From Bacteroidota bacterium (GTDB taxonomy: Bacteria; Bacteroidota; Ignavibacteria; Kapaibacteriales; Kapaibacteriaceae), in contig JAFDZT010000002.1 in the NCBI GenBank assembly GCA_018266735.1, forward strand, positions 360,439 through 424,438: 64,000 bases of DNA, in the 5' to 3' direction. A model generated the notes under the pieces. It was given only the letters and a program-made list of their open reading frames with translations. It did not search any database and was not told the origin of the DNA. This document shows positions 37,713 to 47,547 of this stretch, piece by piece. Every line of letters starts with the position of its first letter. Position 1 is the first letter of the stretch. The translations under genes were made by a program, and so were the position numbers.

Positions 37713-38862
37713 AGGCGAGCCTCCCGTGCACCGGCGCCGGACGGTAGTAGTGTTGCATGGTGTACATGATCATGGTGTTCACGGCCACGAGCAGAACACC
37801 CGTGGCAACATGGGCCGTGGTGTATGCTTCGCTGCGGAAGGTGAACAAGATCATCACACCAAGAAGGATCTGCCAGATAACGAGAACCGAGGCGATGGCC
37901 GTCGGCACGACGAGTCGTTTGAACTGCGAACGCTGACGCATGATGAGGATCCATTGCGCGATCACGGCAACGGCAACACCATAGGCCATGGTGCGGTGCA
38001 GGAAATGGATGACCACTTGCAGATGCGCCATGTCGGCCGCTGTTGGCAAGAAGCTGGTCGGTCCCCATTCCGGCCACGTGACGCTCACGCCCCAACTGTC
38101 GGTGTGACGGGTGAGCGCCCCCAAGAGGAACTGCACGATGGTGAGCACCCACGTGGTCACGACGACGTTCCGTGCTGCCCTGCCGCCTTTCACCTCGATG
38201 GCCGATGTGATGGACGTCCATGCATGCGAAGTGCTCATGGCCAATCCGATGGCGATCATGAAGAAGATCTCGGCGAGCATGCCGTGCGTGGTCGATGTCC
38301 AGTCGGGCAGATTGTTGCGAACGGTATACCCTCCGAACGACCCTTGCAAGCAGACGCCGAAGAAGGCCGCTTGGGCCAACCAGAAGACGCGTGCACGCGA
38401 TGTGGCGCGAAGGGCGCGGAAAAGCGAGGTAAGGAGCAAGGCGGCAAGGCCGAACATCACAGCTTCCATGATGCCCGTTGGCATGCGCTGCAGTCCGACA
38501 ATGGCCGTTGACACGATGAGCACGACGATGGCGTCAAGTGCAATGATGGTCGAACCGGAACGCTGATCGCGTGGCGTAGTGCGGAACGTGAGGAGGACAA
38601 GGCCAACGGTGACCATTCCCACGACGGTGGCAAAGAGTCGGTGACCGTGTTCCCAGAATCGATCCTGCTGCCAGAGCCATTCCGACGGACGGTACGTCAC
38701 CATGGACACGCTGTTCGACGTGGGCCAGTCCGGGAACGCCATCCCTGAACGGGTGGTGTTCACATGACCGCCCCAGACGATGAGTCCGTAGGTGAGAATG
38801 CACAGCGCCACGCTGACGCGGTGGAGCCATGCATTCGACCGATCGTTGGAAGGGGTCGACAT
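37705..38862 (-). CDS. ctaA: heme A synthase (COX15/CtaA family)
   Basis: A 385-residue membrane protein with about eight hydrophobic segments in two homologous halves. It oxidises the methyl group at C8 of heme O to give heme A. Landmarks: VWGGHVNTTRSGMAFPDWPTSN, EHGHRLFATVVGMVTVGLVLL, QGSFGGYTVRNNLPDWTSTTHGMLAE, FLLGALTRHTDS and FLHRTMAYGVAVAV, with the paired heme-ligand histidines in each half. The ATG at 38860-38862 is 2 bases after the coxA stop. The longer frame to 38952 is rejected. Confidence 0.92.
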   Translation of the reverse strand: MSTPSNDRSNAWLHRVSVALCILTYGLIVWGGHVNTTRSGMAFPDWPTSNSVSMVTYRPSEWLWQQDRFWEHGHRLFATVVGMVTVGLVLLTFRTTPRDQRSGSTIIALDAIVVLIVSTAIVGLQRMPTGIMEAVMFGLAALLLTSLFRALRATSRARVFWLAQAAFFGVCLQGSFGGYTVRNNLPDWTSTTHGMLAEIFFMIAIGLAMSTSHAWTSITSAIEVKGGRAARNVVVTTWVLTIVQFLLGALTRHTDSWGVSVTWPEWGPTSFLPTAADMAHLQVVIHFLHRTMAYGVAVAVIAQWILIMRQRSQFKRLVVPTAIASVLVIWQILLGVMILFTFRSEAYTTAHVATGVLLVAVNTMIMYTMQHYYRPAPVHGRLAYE

Positions 38863-38864
38863 GA

Positions 38865-40748
<1,884 letters not shown>

Positions 40749-40760
40749 GGTGATGGGTCC

Positions 40761-41597
40761 TTACTTCTTTGTTGAATCTGCTACAGCTGGTTCCGCGGAT
40801 GCCATCGGCGCAGGTGTCTGCGCTGCGAGCATCTCTGCGTTCTTGGAGTCCGACCATTTGTCGAAGTCCGTCTTTGAAAGCACGTCATACTGTCCGCGCA
40901 TACCGCCGTGTCCCGTTCCGCACAGTTCTGCACAGGCGATCTCGTAATGACCGGGCTTGAAGGAATTGAACCAAATGTTCATCCACGTTCCCGGCACCAC
41001 ATCCTGCTTCACGCGCATGTTCGGAAGGAAGAAGCTGTGCAGCACATCAACGGACGAGCCGCGCATCACGATGTTCGCGTTGACGGGCACTTTGAATTGG
41101 TTCTCGACAAAGAAGTCGTCCTTGCCGTACACATCGTTGGAGTCGATGCCGAAGGGATTGTCGAGTGTGATCAGGCTGCGTGCCGAGCGATCGTTGTGGG
41201 CATTGCGACCGAACTTTCCGTCGGCACCCGGATAGAGGAACATCCATCCGAAGGTCTTGCCCATGACGAGGATCTCAAGGTCGGCCTTTGGAACACGCTT
41301 CGAATACTTCGTGCGCTCCCAGATCTCGTCGGAGTACAATCCGATGGCAGCAAAGAGGATGGTCGGAAGGATCGTCCACGTCAACTCCACGATGTTGTTC
41401 CCGTGGTAGTTGTATCCCCGACGGTCCGGACGATACCGATACTTCACAAGGAAGAAACCGAGAATACCGAACGTGAGGAAGAAGATCCCTACCGAGATGT
41501 AGTAGATGATCGCGAACAATGCATCGAGGTCCCCACCGAACGTACTAATGTTCTCGGGGAACCACGCCAGCATGTCGAAAACCTTCAGGAAATCCAT
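40761..41597 (-). CDS. coxB: cytochrome c oxidase subunit II
   Basis: A 278-residue subunit with two N-terminal membrane helices (FAIIYYISVGIFFLTFGILGF and VELTWTILPTILFAAIGLY) and a periplasmic cupredoxin domain. The dinuclear CuA site is complete: DVLHSFFLPNMRVKQD gives one His, and CAELCGTGHGGMRG gives both cysteines, His and Met. There is no fused cytochrome c domain, so this is an aa3 and not a caa3 enzyme; the separate lipoprotein cytochrome c just upstream could fill that role. The end is Ala/Pro-rich. Confidence 0.95.
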   Translation of the reverse strand: MDFLKVFDMLAWFPENISTFGGDLDALFAIIYYISVGIFFLTFGILGFFLVKYRYRPDRRGYNYHGNNIVELTWTILPTILFAAIGLYSDEIWERTKYSKRVPKADLEILVMGKTFGWMFLYPGADGKFGRNAHNDRSARSLITLDNPFGIDSNDVYGKDDFFVENQFKVPVNANIVMRGSSVDVLHSFFLPNMRVKQDVVPGTWMNIWFNSFKPGHYEIACAELCGTGHGGMRGQYDVLSKTDFDKWSDSKNAEMLAAQTPAPMASAEPAVADSTKK

Positions 41598-41637
41598 TGC
41601 ATGATCCTTAATGATTCGTTCTCATTCGAAGTGGTGA

Positions 41638-42192
41638 TCACAGCGGCTGCTGTAGTTCGGCCTCGGTGAAGGCGCCTGCTCGACCCGCTGTCTTCTCGCG
41701 TACGGCCTTGACGTCGTCAACCGTGACCGCTGCACCGGAGTTGCCAAAGTTGCTGCGCACGTAGGTGAGCACGTCGGCGATCTCTTGGTCGCTCAAAACG
41801 TCCTTCCATGCCGCCATCTGTCCGTTGATCGTTGCGCCGGCTCGCTGGATCGGTCCCTTGAATCCGTGAAGCACGATGCGAATGGGAACCGAGGCATCTC
41901 CTTGGGCGAAGGCCGAGCCTGCCAGAGGTGGGATGTTGTTCCCGGGAACGCCCTTGCCCGTGCCGAGGTGGCAGGATGCACAGATCTTACCGTAGACCGC
42001 TTTTCCCGGTCCGCCGGCACTTGCATCTGCTGCGGTGGCCGTTGCGGCGTTCGGGTCGACCCACGTTGGGTCGTCACCAAGCTTCGTGAAGAAACCTTGG
42101 ATGTTGCACGCCGTGATCGTGGCCGCGACCACGATGAAGGTGAGTGCAAGGAGGAGTGGGCGGAGATTGCCCCGCATGCGGGAACCGTGCAT
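41638..42192 (-). CDS. lipoprotein cytochrome c, first gene of the oxidase operon
   Basis: A 184-residue lipoprotein: hydrophobic start with lipobox TITAC (Cys29), a Ala/Thr-rich linker, then a class I cytochrome c domain with CASCH (71-75), NNIPPLAGS, and the axial Met in INGQMAAWKDVLSDQEIADVLTYVRSNFG, of which NGQMAAWKDVLSD is the diagnostic part. It probably carries electrons from alternative complex III to CuA, as the mono-heme lipoprotein cytochromes do in related supercomplexes. The ATG at 42190-42192 has GAGGAC upstream; MRGNLRP five codons later is possible. A long upstream frame is rejected. Confidence 0.88.
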   Translation of the reverse strand: MHGSRMRGNLRPLLLALTFIVVAATITACNIQGFFTKLGDDPTWVDPNAATATAADASAGGPGKAVYGKICASCHLGTGKGVPGNNIPPLAGSAFAQGDASVPIRIVLHGFKGPIQRAGATINGQMAAWKDVLSDQEIADVLTYVRSNFGNSGAAVTVDDVKAVREKTAGRAGAFTEAELQQPL

Positions 42193-42240
42193 GTATCTGC
42201 GTCCTCGAGAGTCGTGAAGAACATTCGTCGGCAAAGCGTC

Positions 42241-42272
42241 CGAAAATACGCTGTGCTGAAGACTTACGAAAA
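42241..42272 (-). promoter_or_regulatory. candidate promoter of the oxidase operon
   Basis: TATTTTCG (42241-42248), one mismatch to TAnnTTTG, lies 18 bases from TTTTCG (42267-42272), a weak stand-in for the -33 element. Transcription would start near 42235, about 42 bases before the cytochrome c gene. Confidence 0.35.
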
Positions 42273-42301
42273 TGGAGATGCGTGCAGGCAGTCGATGTGG
42301 A

Positions 42302-42328
42302 GAACGTTTTCTCGAGGGAAAAACGTTC
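42302..42328. repeat. inverted repeat at the end of the epimerase gene
   Basis: GAACGTTTT and AAAACGTTC form perfect 9-base arms around a 9-base loop. It overlaps the epimerase stop codon and lies upstream of the oxidase operon promoter. No T-run follows, so it may be a weak terminator or a protein-binding site. Confidence 0.5.
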
Positions 42329-43247
42329 ACTTTCGGTGCAAGAACCAGTCGGCAGTGAGGTGCACTCCCTCTTTGAGGCCCATGGTCGGCGTCCAGCCGG
42401 ACGTGGCGCGAAGCTTGTCGAAGGAACAAACATTTCTGCGCAGATCGCCCGGCTTCCCCTCGCCGTGACGTGTAAGAGCCGTCGCACCGTAGGATCGACG
42501 CAAATGATCGACGAGTTCGTTGAGCGATGTTTCGATGCCCGTGCAGCAGTTGAAGGCACCACGCAGACGTTGCTCGGTGACAAAGAGATTGGCCCGCGCA
42601 ACGTCGCCAACGTAAATGTAGTCGCGTGTCTGTTCCCCATCGCCGTTGATGACGGCCGTTGCTCCATCGATCCACTTTTGCAGGAAGATGGCGATCACGC
42701 CGGCTTCGCCGAAGGGGTTCTGACGAGGACCGTAGACGTTGGTGTAGCGGAGGATGGTGGACGTCATGCCGTGCACCTCCTGGTAATAGTCCAGGTAGAG
42801 CTCCACCGATCGCTTTGAAACACCGTAGGGAGAAATGGGGCGCGTTGGATGCGACTCGTCGGCCGGGAAGACCGATTGATCGCCATACACTGCTCCACCA
42901 CTGGATGCGAAGACCACATGCCCGACACCATTTCGATGTGCCGCCTCGAGCAGTCGCAAGGAACCGATGATGTTCGTCGTCGCATCCTTGACGGGATCTT
43001 GCACGCTCACCCGCAATTCCATGTGCGCAGCATGATGGTTCAACACATCGAAGCGCTCCTGCGCGAACACATCGGCAACGGCCGGATCGGTGATGTTGAG
43101 CTCGATCAGTCGCGCGTTCCCCGGAACGTTCGTGCGCTTGCCGGTGCTGAGATCGTCGATGATCACCACGTCGTGCCCGGCATCGAGATAGGCCTGGGCC
43201 ACGTGCGATCCAATGAAGCCGGCACCACCGGTCACGCAGACCTTCAT
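42327..43247 (-). CDS. NAD-dependent sugar epimerase (UDP-glucose 4-epimerase-like)
   Basis: A 306-residue extended short-chain dehydrogenase. The Rossmann motif VTGGAGFIGSHV is at the start, followed by VIIDDLSTGKR, NIIGSLRLLEAA, the catalytic VFASSGGAVYGD serine and SPYGVSKRSVELYLDYY (Tyr-x-x-x-Lys), and YGPRQNPFGEAGVIAIF. The family converts UDP-glucose to UDP-galactose or acts on related nucleotide sugars such as UDP-GlcNAc; the substrate cannot be fixed by eye. The ATG overlaps the purD stop (ATGA). It might feed the polysaccharide genes at the left end of the window. Confidence 0.88.
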   Translation of the reverse strand: MKVCVTGGAGFIGSHVAQAYLDAGHDVVIIDDLSTGKRTNVPGNARLIELNITDPAVADVFAQERFDVLNHHAAHMELRVSVQDPVKDATTNIIGSLRLLEAAHRNGVGHVVFASSGGAVYGDQSVFPADESHPTRPISPYGVSKRSVELYLDYYQEVHGMTSTILRYTNVYGPRQNPFGEAGVIAIFLQKWIDGATAVINGDGEQTRDYIYVGDVARANLFVTEQRLRGAFNCCTGIETSLNELVDHLRRSYGATALTRHGEGKPGDLRRNVCSFDKLRATSGWTPTMGLKEGVHLTADWFLHRK

Positions 43248-44545
43248 ACGGTTTGCTCCACTCTGCGAATGCCCTTCAGGGCGATATCGGTGCGAAAGAT
43301 CTTGGTGCGATACTGAATGCATGCCACGGCTTCGTAGGCACGTGCACGCGCCTCGCCAAGCGTCGACGCAATGGCCGTGACGCCGAGCACCCTGCCGCCA
43401 TTGGTGACGAACTCGCCATCCTTGATGGCCGTGCCCGCATGGTAGACGATGATGTTGCCCAATGCCTCAGCTTGTTCGATGCCGTGAATGGGCACGCCCT
43501 TTTCATAGCCGTCGGGATAGCCTTCAGAGGCAAGGACGACAGTACAAGCAACGTTCTTGGAGATGGATCGGAGGGTGGCAGGGTCGAGGGCACCACGCGC
43601 GGCTGATGCGAAGAGCGCCGCCACATCTCCATCACAAACGCTGAGCACCGGTTGTGTTTCGGGATCGCCGAAGCGACAATTGAATTCGACGACGTTGATG
43701 GATCCGTCGGCATCGATCATGAGACCTGCATACAGACATCCGACAAAGGGATGTCCCTCTGCACGCATGGCATCGATCATCGGTGTGATCACATCGCGCT
43801 GTGCTCGCGCAAGCACGTCGTCCGTGACGATCGGTGCCGGTGCATACGCTCCCATACCGCCGGTGTTCTTGCCGGTGTCGTTGTCGCCAATACGTTTGTG
43901 ATCCTGTGCGCTTGCGAGAACGATGTAGTTCGTTCCATCACTCACAGCAAAGAGCGATGCTTCTTCGCCGGAGAGGAAGGCCTCGACGACGATCTCTGCA
44001 CCACTTGCACCGAAGGAGCCATCGAACATGTCTTCGACGGCACTGATGGCCTCTTCACGTTCCGTGGCCACCACCACACCTTTTCCGGCGGCAAGTCCAT
44101 CTGCTTTGATGACGACGGGCAAGGCATGCGACCGAACATGGTCGATGGCCTCGTCGCGTTGTGCTCCGGTGAATCGGCGATACGCAGCGGTGGGCACACC
44201 GTACCGCACCATCAGCTCCTTGGCAAAGGCCTTGGAGGATTCGATGCGTGCGGCGGCTTGGGACGGACCGAAGACGGCGAGCCCATGGGAGCGCAACACG
44301 TCCGAGAGTCCTGCGGCCAATGGCTGTTCCGGACCGATCACCACAAGTGTGATGGCATGCTCTGAACACCATGCGGCCACAGCATCGCCGTTGTCGATCT
44401 CGAGTGCAACGAGCGTTCCATGTTGTGCCATGCCGGGATTGCCCGGAGCAATGAAGAGCGCCGTGCACGACGCACTGCGTTGCAACGCACGGGCCATGGC
44501 ATGTTCACGACCGCCGGAACCGATCAGCAGAATACGTTCTTGCAT
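43244..44545 (-). CDS. purD: phosphoribosylamine-glycine ligase
   Basis: A 433-residue ATP-grasp enzyme, second step of purine synthesis (phosphoribosylamine + glycine + ATP to GAR). Landmarks: ILLIGSGGREHAMARAL, VVIGPEQPLAAGLSD, FGPSQAAARIESSKAFAKELM, LPVVIKADGLAAGKGVVVA, VVEAFLSGEEASLFAVSDG, GGMGAYAPAPIVTD and NVVEFNCRFGDPETQPVL. Full length. It begins 4 bases after the DUF3127 gene and overlaps the epimerase, as part of an alaS-led operon. Neighbouring pur genes are absent. Confidence 0.96.
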   Translation of the reverse strand: MQERILLIGSGGREHAMARALQRSASCTALFIAPGNPGMAQHGTLVALEIDNGDAVAAWCSEHAITLVVIGPEQPLAAGLSDVLRSHGLAVFGPSQAAARIESSKAFAKELMVRYGVPTAAYRRFTGAQRDEAIDHVRSHALPVVIKADGLAAGKGVVVATEREEAISAVEDMFDGSFGASGAEIVVEAFLSGEEASLFAVSDGTNYIVLASAQDHKRIGDNDTGKNTGGMGAYAPAPIVTDDVLARAQRDVITPMIDAMRAEGHPFVGCLYAGLMIDADGSINVVEFNCRFGDPETQPVLSVCDGDVAALFASAARGALDPATLRSISKNVACTVVLASEGYPDGYEKGVPIHGIEQAEALGNIIVYHAGTAIKDGEFVTNGGRVLGVTAIASTLGEARARAYEAVACIQYRTKIFRTDIALKGIRRVEQTV

Positions 44546-44549
44546 GCGA

Positions 44550-44927
44550 TCAGAATGGAACGTCGTCGAAGTCGGCTGTTGCCGGTCCGCTTGCGGCCGG
44601 TGGGATCTGCGAATAGTCCTGGGCCGGACCCGTGCCCGCTTGTGCAGGTTCGATGCGCCATGCCTCGAGATTCGTGAAGTAGACCGTTTCGCCGGTCTTG
44701 CTCTGGAACGGACGTCCGCGAAGATTGAAGAGCACCTTCACTTGCTGACCTACCTTAAAGGTGTCGAGCAACTGACAGCGGTCTTGCGTCACTTGGAACT
44801 TGATATGCTGCGGATAATTTCCGTCCTGCATCTCCAGCACGAAGTCGCGCTTGCGGAACGTGTCCTTCACTTGTTGCGTGTCCATTACCACGTGCAGTGT
44901 ACCCACTGCTTCGTACGAATTCGCCAT
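44550..44927 (-). CDS. DUF3127 protein with SSB-like C-terminal tip
   Basis: A 125-residue small protein of the DUF3127 family known mainly from Bacteroidota. Residues 5-95 form the domain: GTLHVVMDTQQVKDTFRKRDFVLEM, HIKFQVTQDRCQLLDTF, VGQQVKVLFNLRGRPFQSKTGE and YFTNLEAWRIE. The strand pattern suggests an OB fold. A low-complexity Ala/Gly/Pro/Gln linker then leads to the acidic end ADFDDVPF, which copies the protein-docking tip of single-stranded-DNA-binding protein (DDDIPF). This layout strongly suggests a nucleic-acid-binding protein that recruits partners. It lies between alaS and purD in one operon. No function has been shown as far as I know. Confidence 0.85.
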   Translation of the reverse strand: MANSYEAVGTLHVVMDTQQVKDTFRKRDFVLEMQDGNYPQHIKFQVTQDRCQLLDTFKVGQQVKVLFNLRGRPFQSKTGETVYFTNLEAWRIEPAQAGTGPAQDYSQIPPAASGPATADFDDVPF

Positions 44928-44938
44928 GTCCGTGTCCC

Positions 44939-47479
44939 TTAGGATGATTGTGTGTTCGTGATGATCTGCGGGATGCGCTGCAACACGTCGGCAAGACGTG
45001 CCACGTCGCGTCCACCCGCCGTTGCAAGGTGAGGTTTCCCTCCCCCGCCTCCGCCAAGTTCCTTTGCGATCGCACCAACGATGGTCCCTGCCTTGAAACG
45101 AGGGATGAGATCATCGGTGACCACGCAGACGAGCTGTACCTTTCCGTCGAGTTCTGCGGCGAGCACGCCAATGCCCTGGTGCTTGAGGGCCAAACGCAAC
45201 TCGTCGCCGAGCGACTTCAATTGTTCGCCATCTTCTGCCTTCACAACGCCAACGGCCACCTTCGTGCCATCAACGTTCTGTGCGGCGCTAACGAGTGCCG
45301 GAATGGCTGCGGCCAATTCCTGCGTGCGAAGACCTGCCAGTTCCTTTTCAAGCTGACGTACTCGTTCCTGCACGGCAAGCGTTTCGTTGGTGGCCGCATC
45401 CCGTTGTTGCGCAAGGTCGCGCAGATACTTCGGGATCGACCTGCCGGCAATGGCATCGATCCGACGAACACCGGCAGCAACGCTGGATTCGGAGATGAGC
45501 TTCAACAAACCGATCTCGCTGGTGTTGCGCACATGCGTGCCACCACAGAACTCCACCGAGAACTTCTCGTCGATGGTCACCACGCGGACCTTGTCGCCAT
45601 ACTTATCGCCAAAGAACATCTTCGCACCCGGGATCGATCGAGCCTTCTCGATCGAGAGTTCCTCGGTCTGCACATCGATGCTCTGGAAGATCTTCTCATT
45701 CACCATGCGTTCGATCTCTTCCAATTCGTCCTGCCGTACCTTCTCGAAATGCGAGAAGTCGAATCGCAAGTGGTCCGGAGCCACGAGCGATCCCGCTTGC
45801 TGCACATGCGTTCCGAGCACGCGTCGCAATGCTTCGTGCAAAAGGTGTGTGGCAGAGTGTTCGCGTGCAATGTCCTTGCGTCGTTCTCTGTCGATGCGGA
45901 CCACGGCGGACTCGCCCGGTGCCGCTTCGACAGCGCGTTCACACACATGCACAATGGCATCGCCATTCTTGCGCACGTCTTCCACCACATACTCCGTTCC
46001 GCCAACGATCAACACGCCTGTGTCGGCAACCTGTCCGCCCATCTCCACATAGAACGGCGTCACATCGGTCACCACCTGGTTGTTGTGCACGTACAGGATC
46101 TTCGCCTCGTTCTCAAAGTGCCCGTACCCGTCGAAACGTGACACGGCATCGATGGAATCCATCTGCACTTCGGCCACATGGGCCTTGCGTGCAGAACGCG
46201 AGCGAGCACGCTGCTCATCGAGGAGTCGTTCGTATTCGTTCAGATCGATCTGAAGTCCGCGCTCGCGTGCGAGCAACTGCGTCAGGTCGATCGGAAATCC
46301 GAAGGTGTCGTAGAGTTCAAAGGCATCGGCGCCTTGGACCATGCCGCCCTCTGCCTTTGCCGCTGCATCTTCGAAGCGGATGAGGCCACGGTCGAGGGTG
46401 GCAAGGAAGGATTCTTCTTCGGCCTTGATGATGCGCTCGATCAGCGCTTGCTGTTGAACGATCTCCGGGAAGACGTCGCCCATCGTATCGCAGAGCACTT
46501 GCACGTGCTTGTAGAGCACGGGCTCGGTGAGGCCGAGGTTGCGTGCATAACGTGCGGCGCGACGGAGGATGCGACGGAGGACATAGCCGCGTCCTTCGTT
46601 GCCGGGGATGGCACCATCGGCAATGGCGAACGTGAGCGTGCGGATGTGATCGGCGATCACACGCATCGCAACGCCGTCCGGATCGTCGAGTTCTTGTCGG
46701 TAGGGTTTGCCGCAAAGACCAACGGTGACGTTGATGATGGGCTGGAAGACATCAGTGTCGTAGTTCGACGACTTCTCTTGCATCACAGCGGTGACGCGTT
46801 CGAAGCCCATGCCGGTGTCGACGTGTTTGGACGCAAGCTCTTCGAGGCCTCCGTCGACGCGACGGTTGTACTGAATGAAGACGTTGTTCCAGATCTCGAT
46901 CACCTCTTGCACGCCGGCATTAACGAGCGGACCTCCGCTCAGGTCTGGCGTGCGATCGAAGTGGATCTCGGAACATGGACCGCAGGGACCGGTATCGCCC
47001 ATTTCCCAGAAGTTGTCCTTATCACCAAAGCGATGAATGTGCGACTCGGGCAGGTACTTCTTCCAGATCTCATAGGCCTCGTCGTCGGTCTGATACACCG
47101 TTGCATGCAGGCGCTCTTTGGGAAGCTTCCACACATCGGTGAGGAGTTCCCACGACCATGCAATGGCCTCTTCCTTGTAGTAATCTCCGAAGCTCCAGTT
47201 GCCGAGCATTTCGAAGAAGGTGTGGTGATACGTATCGTATCCCACCTCTTCAAGGTCGTTGTGTTTCCCGCTCACGCGAATGCACTTCTGCGTATCGGCG
47301 GCACGCGTGTAGTCGCGTTTGCCCACTCCAAGGAACACGTCCTTGAATTGGTTCATGCCGGCATTCGTGAACAGGAGGGTGGGATCGCCGTGCGGGATCA
47401 CCGGTGCAGAAGGCACGATGCGGTGACCGCGGGCGGCAAAGAAGTCAAGGAAGGACTGGCGGATCTGGCGTGAGGTCAT
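44939..47479 (-). CDS. alaS: alanine-tRNA ligase
   Basis: An 846-residue class II synthetase. Aminoacylation domain: RQSFLDFFAARGHRIVPSAP, FTNAGMNQFKDVFLG, VGYDTYHHTFFEMLGNWSFGDY and EMGDTGPCGPCSEIHFDR. The editing domain carries the zinc-type HSATHLLHEALRRVLG and VEFCGGTHVRNTSEIG motifs, and a C-terminal DHHA1 region ends with ELGGGGGGKPHLATAGG. The ATG at 47477-47479 is preceded by only 6 bases after the -7 box, so the message should be leaderless; the longer frame is rejected. It leads the operon alaS-DUF3127-purD-epimerase. Confidence 0.96.
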   Translation of the reverse strand: MTSRQIRQSFLDFFAARGHRIVPSAPVIPHGDPTLLFTNAGMNQFKDVFLGVGKRDYTRAADTQKCIRVSGKHNDLEEVGYDTYHHTFFEMLGNWSFGDYYKEEAIAWSWELLTDVWKLPKERLHATVYQTDDEAYEIWKKYLPESHIHRFGDKDNFWEMGDTGPCGPCSEIHFDRTPDLSGGPLVNAGVQEVIEIWNNVFIQYNRRVDGGLEELASKHVDTGMGFERVTAVMQEKSSNYDTDVFQPIINVTVGLCGKPYRQELDDPDGVAMRVIADHIRTLTFAIADGAIPGNEGRGYVLRRILRRAARYARNLGLTEPVLYKHVQVLCDTMGDVFPEIVQQQALIERIIKAEEESFLATLDRGLIRFEDAAAKAEGGMVQGADAFELYDTFGFPIDLTQLLARERGLQIDLNEYERLLDEQRARSRSARKAHVAEVQMDSIDAVSRFDGYGHFENEAKILYVHNNQVVTDVTPFYVEMGGQVADTGVLIVGGTEYVVEDVRKNGDAIVHVCERAVEAAPGESAVVRIDRERRKDIAREHSATHLLHEALRRVLGTHVQQAGSLVAPDHLRFDFSHFEKVRQDELEEIERMVNEKIFQSIDVQTEELSIEKARSIPGAKMFFGDKYGDKVRVVTIDEKFSVEFCGGTHVRNTSEIGLLKLISESSVAAGVRRIDAIAGRSIPKYLRDLAQQRDAATNETLAVQERVRQLEKELAGLRTQELAAAIPALVSAAQNVDGTKVAVGVVKAEDGEQLKSLGDELRLALKHQGIGVLAAELDGKVQLVCVVTDDLIPRFKAGTIVGAIAKELGGGGGGKPHLATAGGRDVARLADVLQRIPQIITNTQSS

Positions 47480-47485
47480 AACCCG

Positions 47486-47515
47486 CAAGTTACGGCGTGG
47501 AGCCCGTTCCGCCAA
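47486..47515 (-). promoter_or_regulatory. promoter of alaS (leaderless)
   Basis: TTG (47513-47515), 20 bases, TAACTTG (47486-47492), then 6 bases to the alaS ATG. It is a good match to the Bacteroidota promoter with one base missing from the -7 box. Confidence 0.5.
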
Positions 47516-47547
47516 TGTCGGCCGTTGGAGGTATCTTGCGCCTTCCT

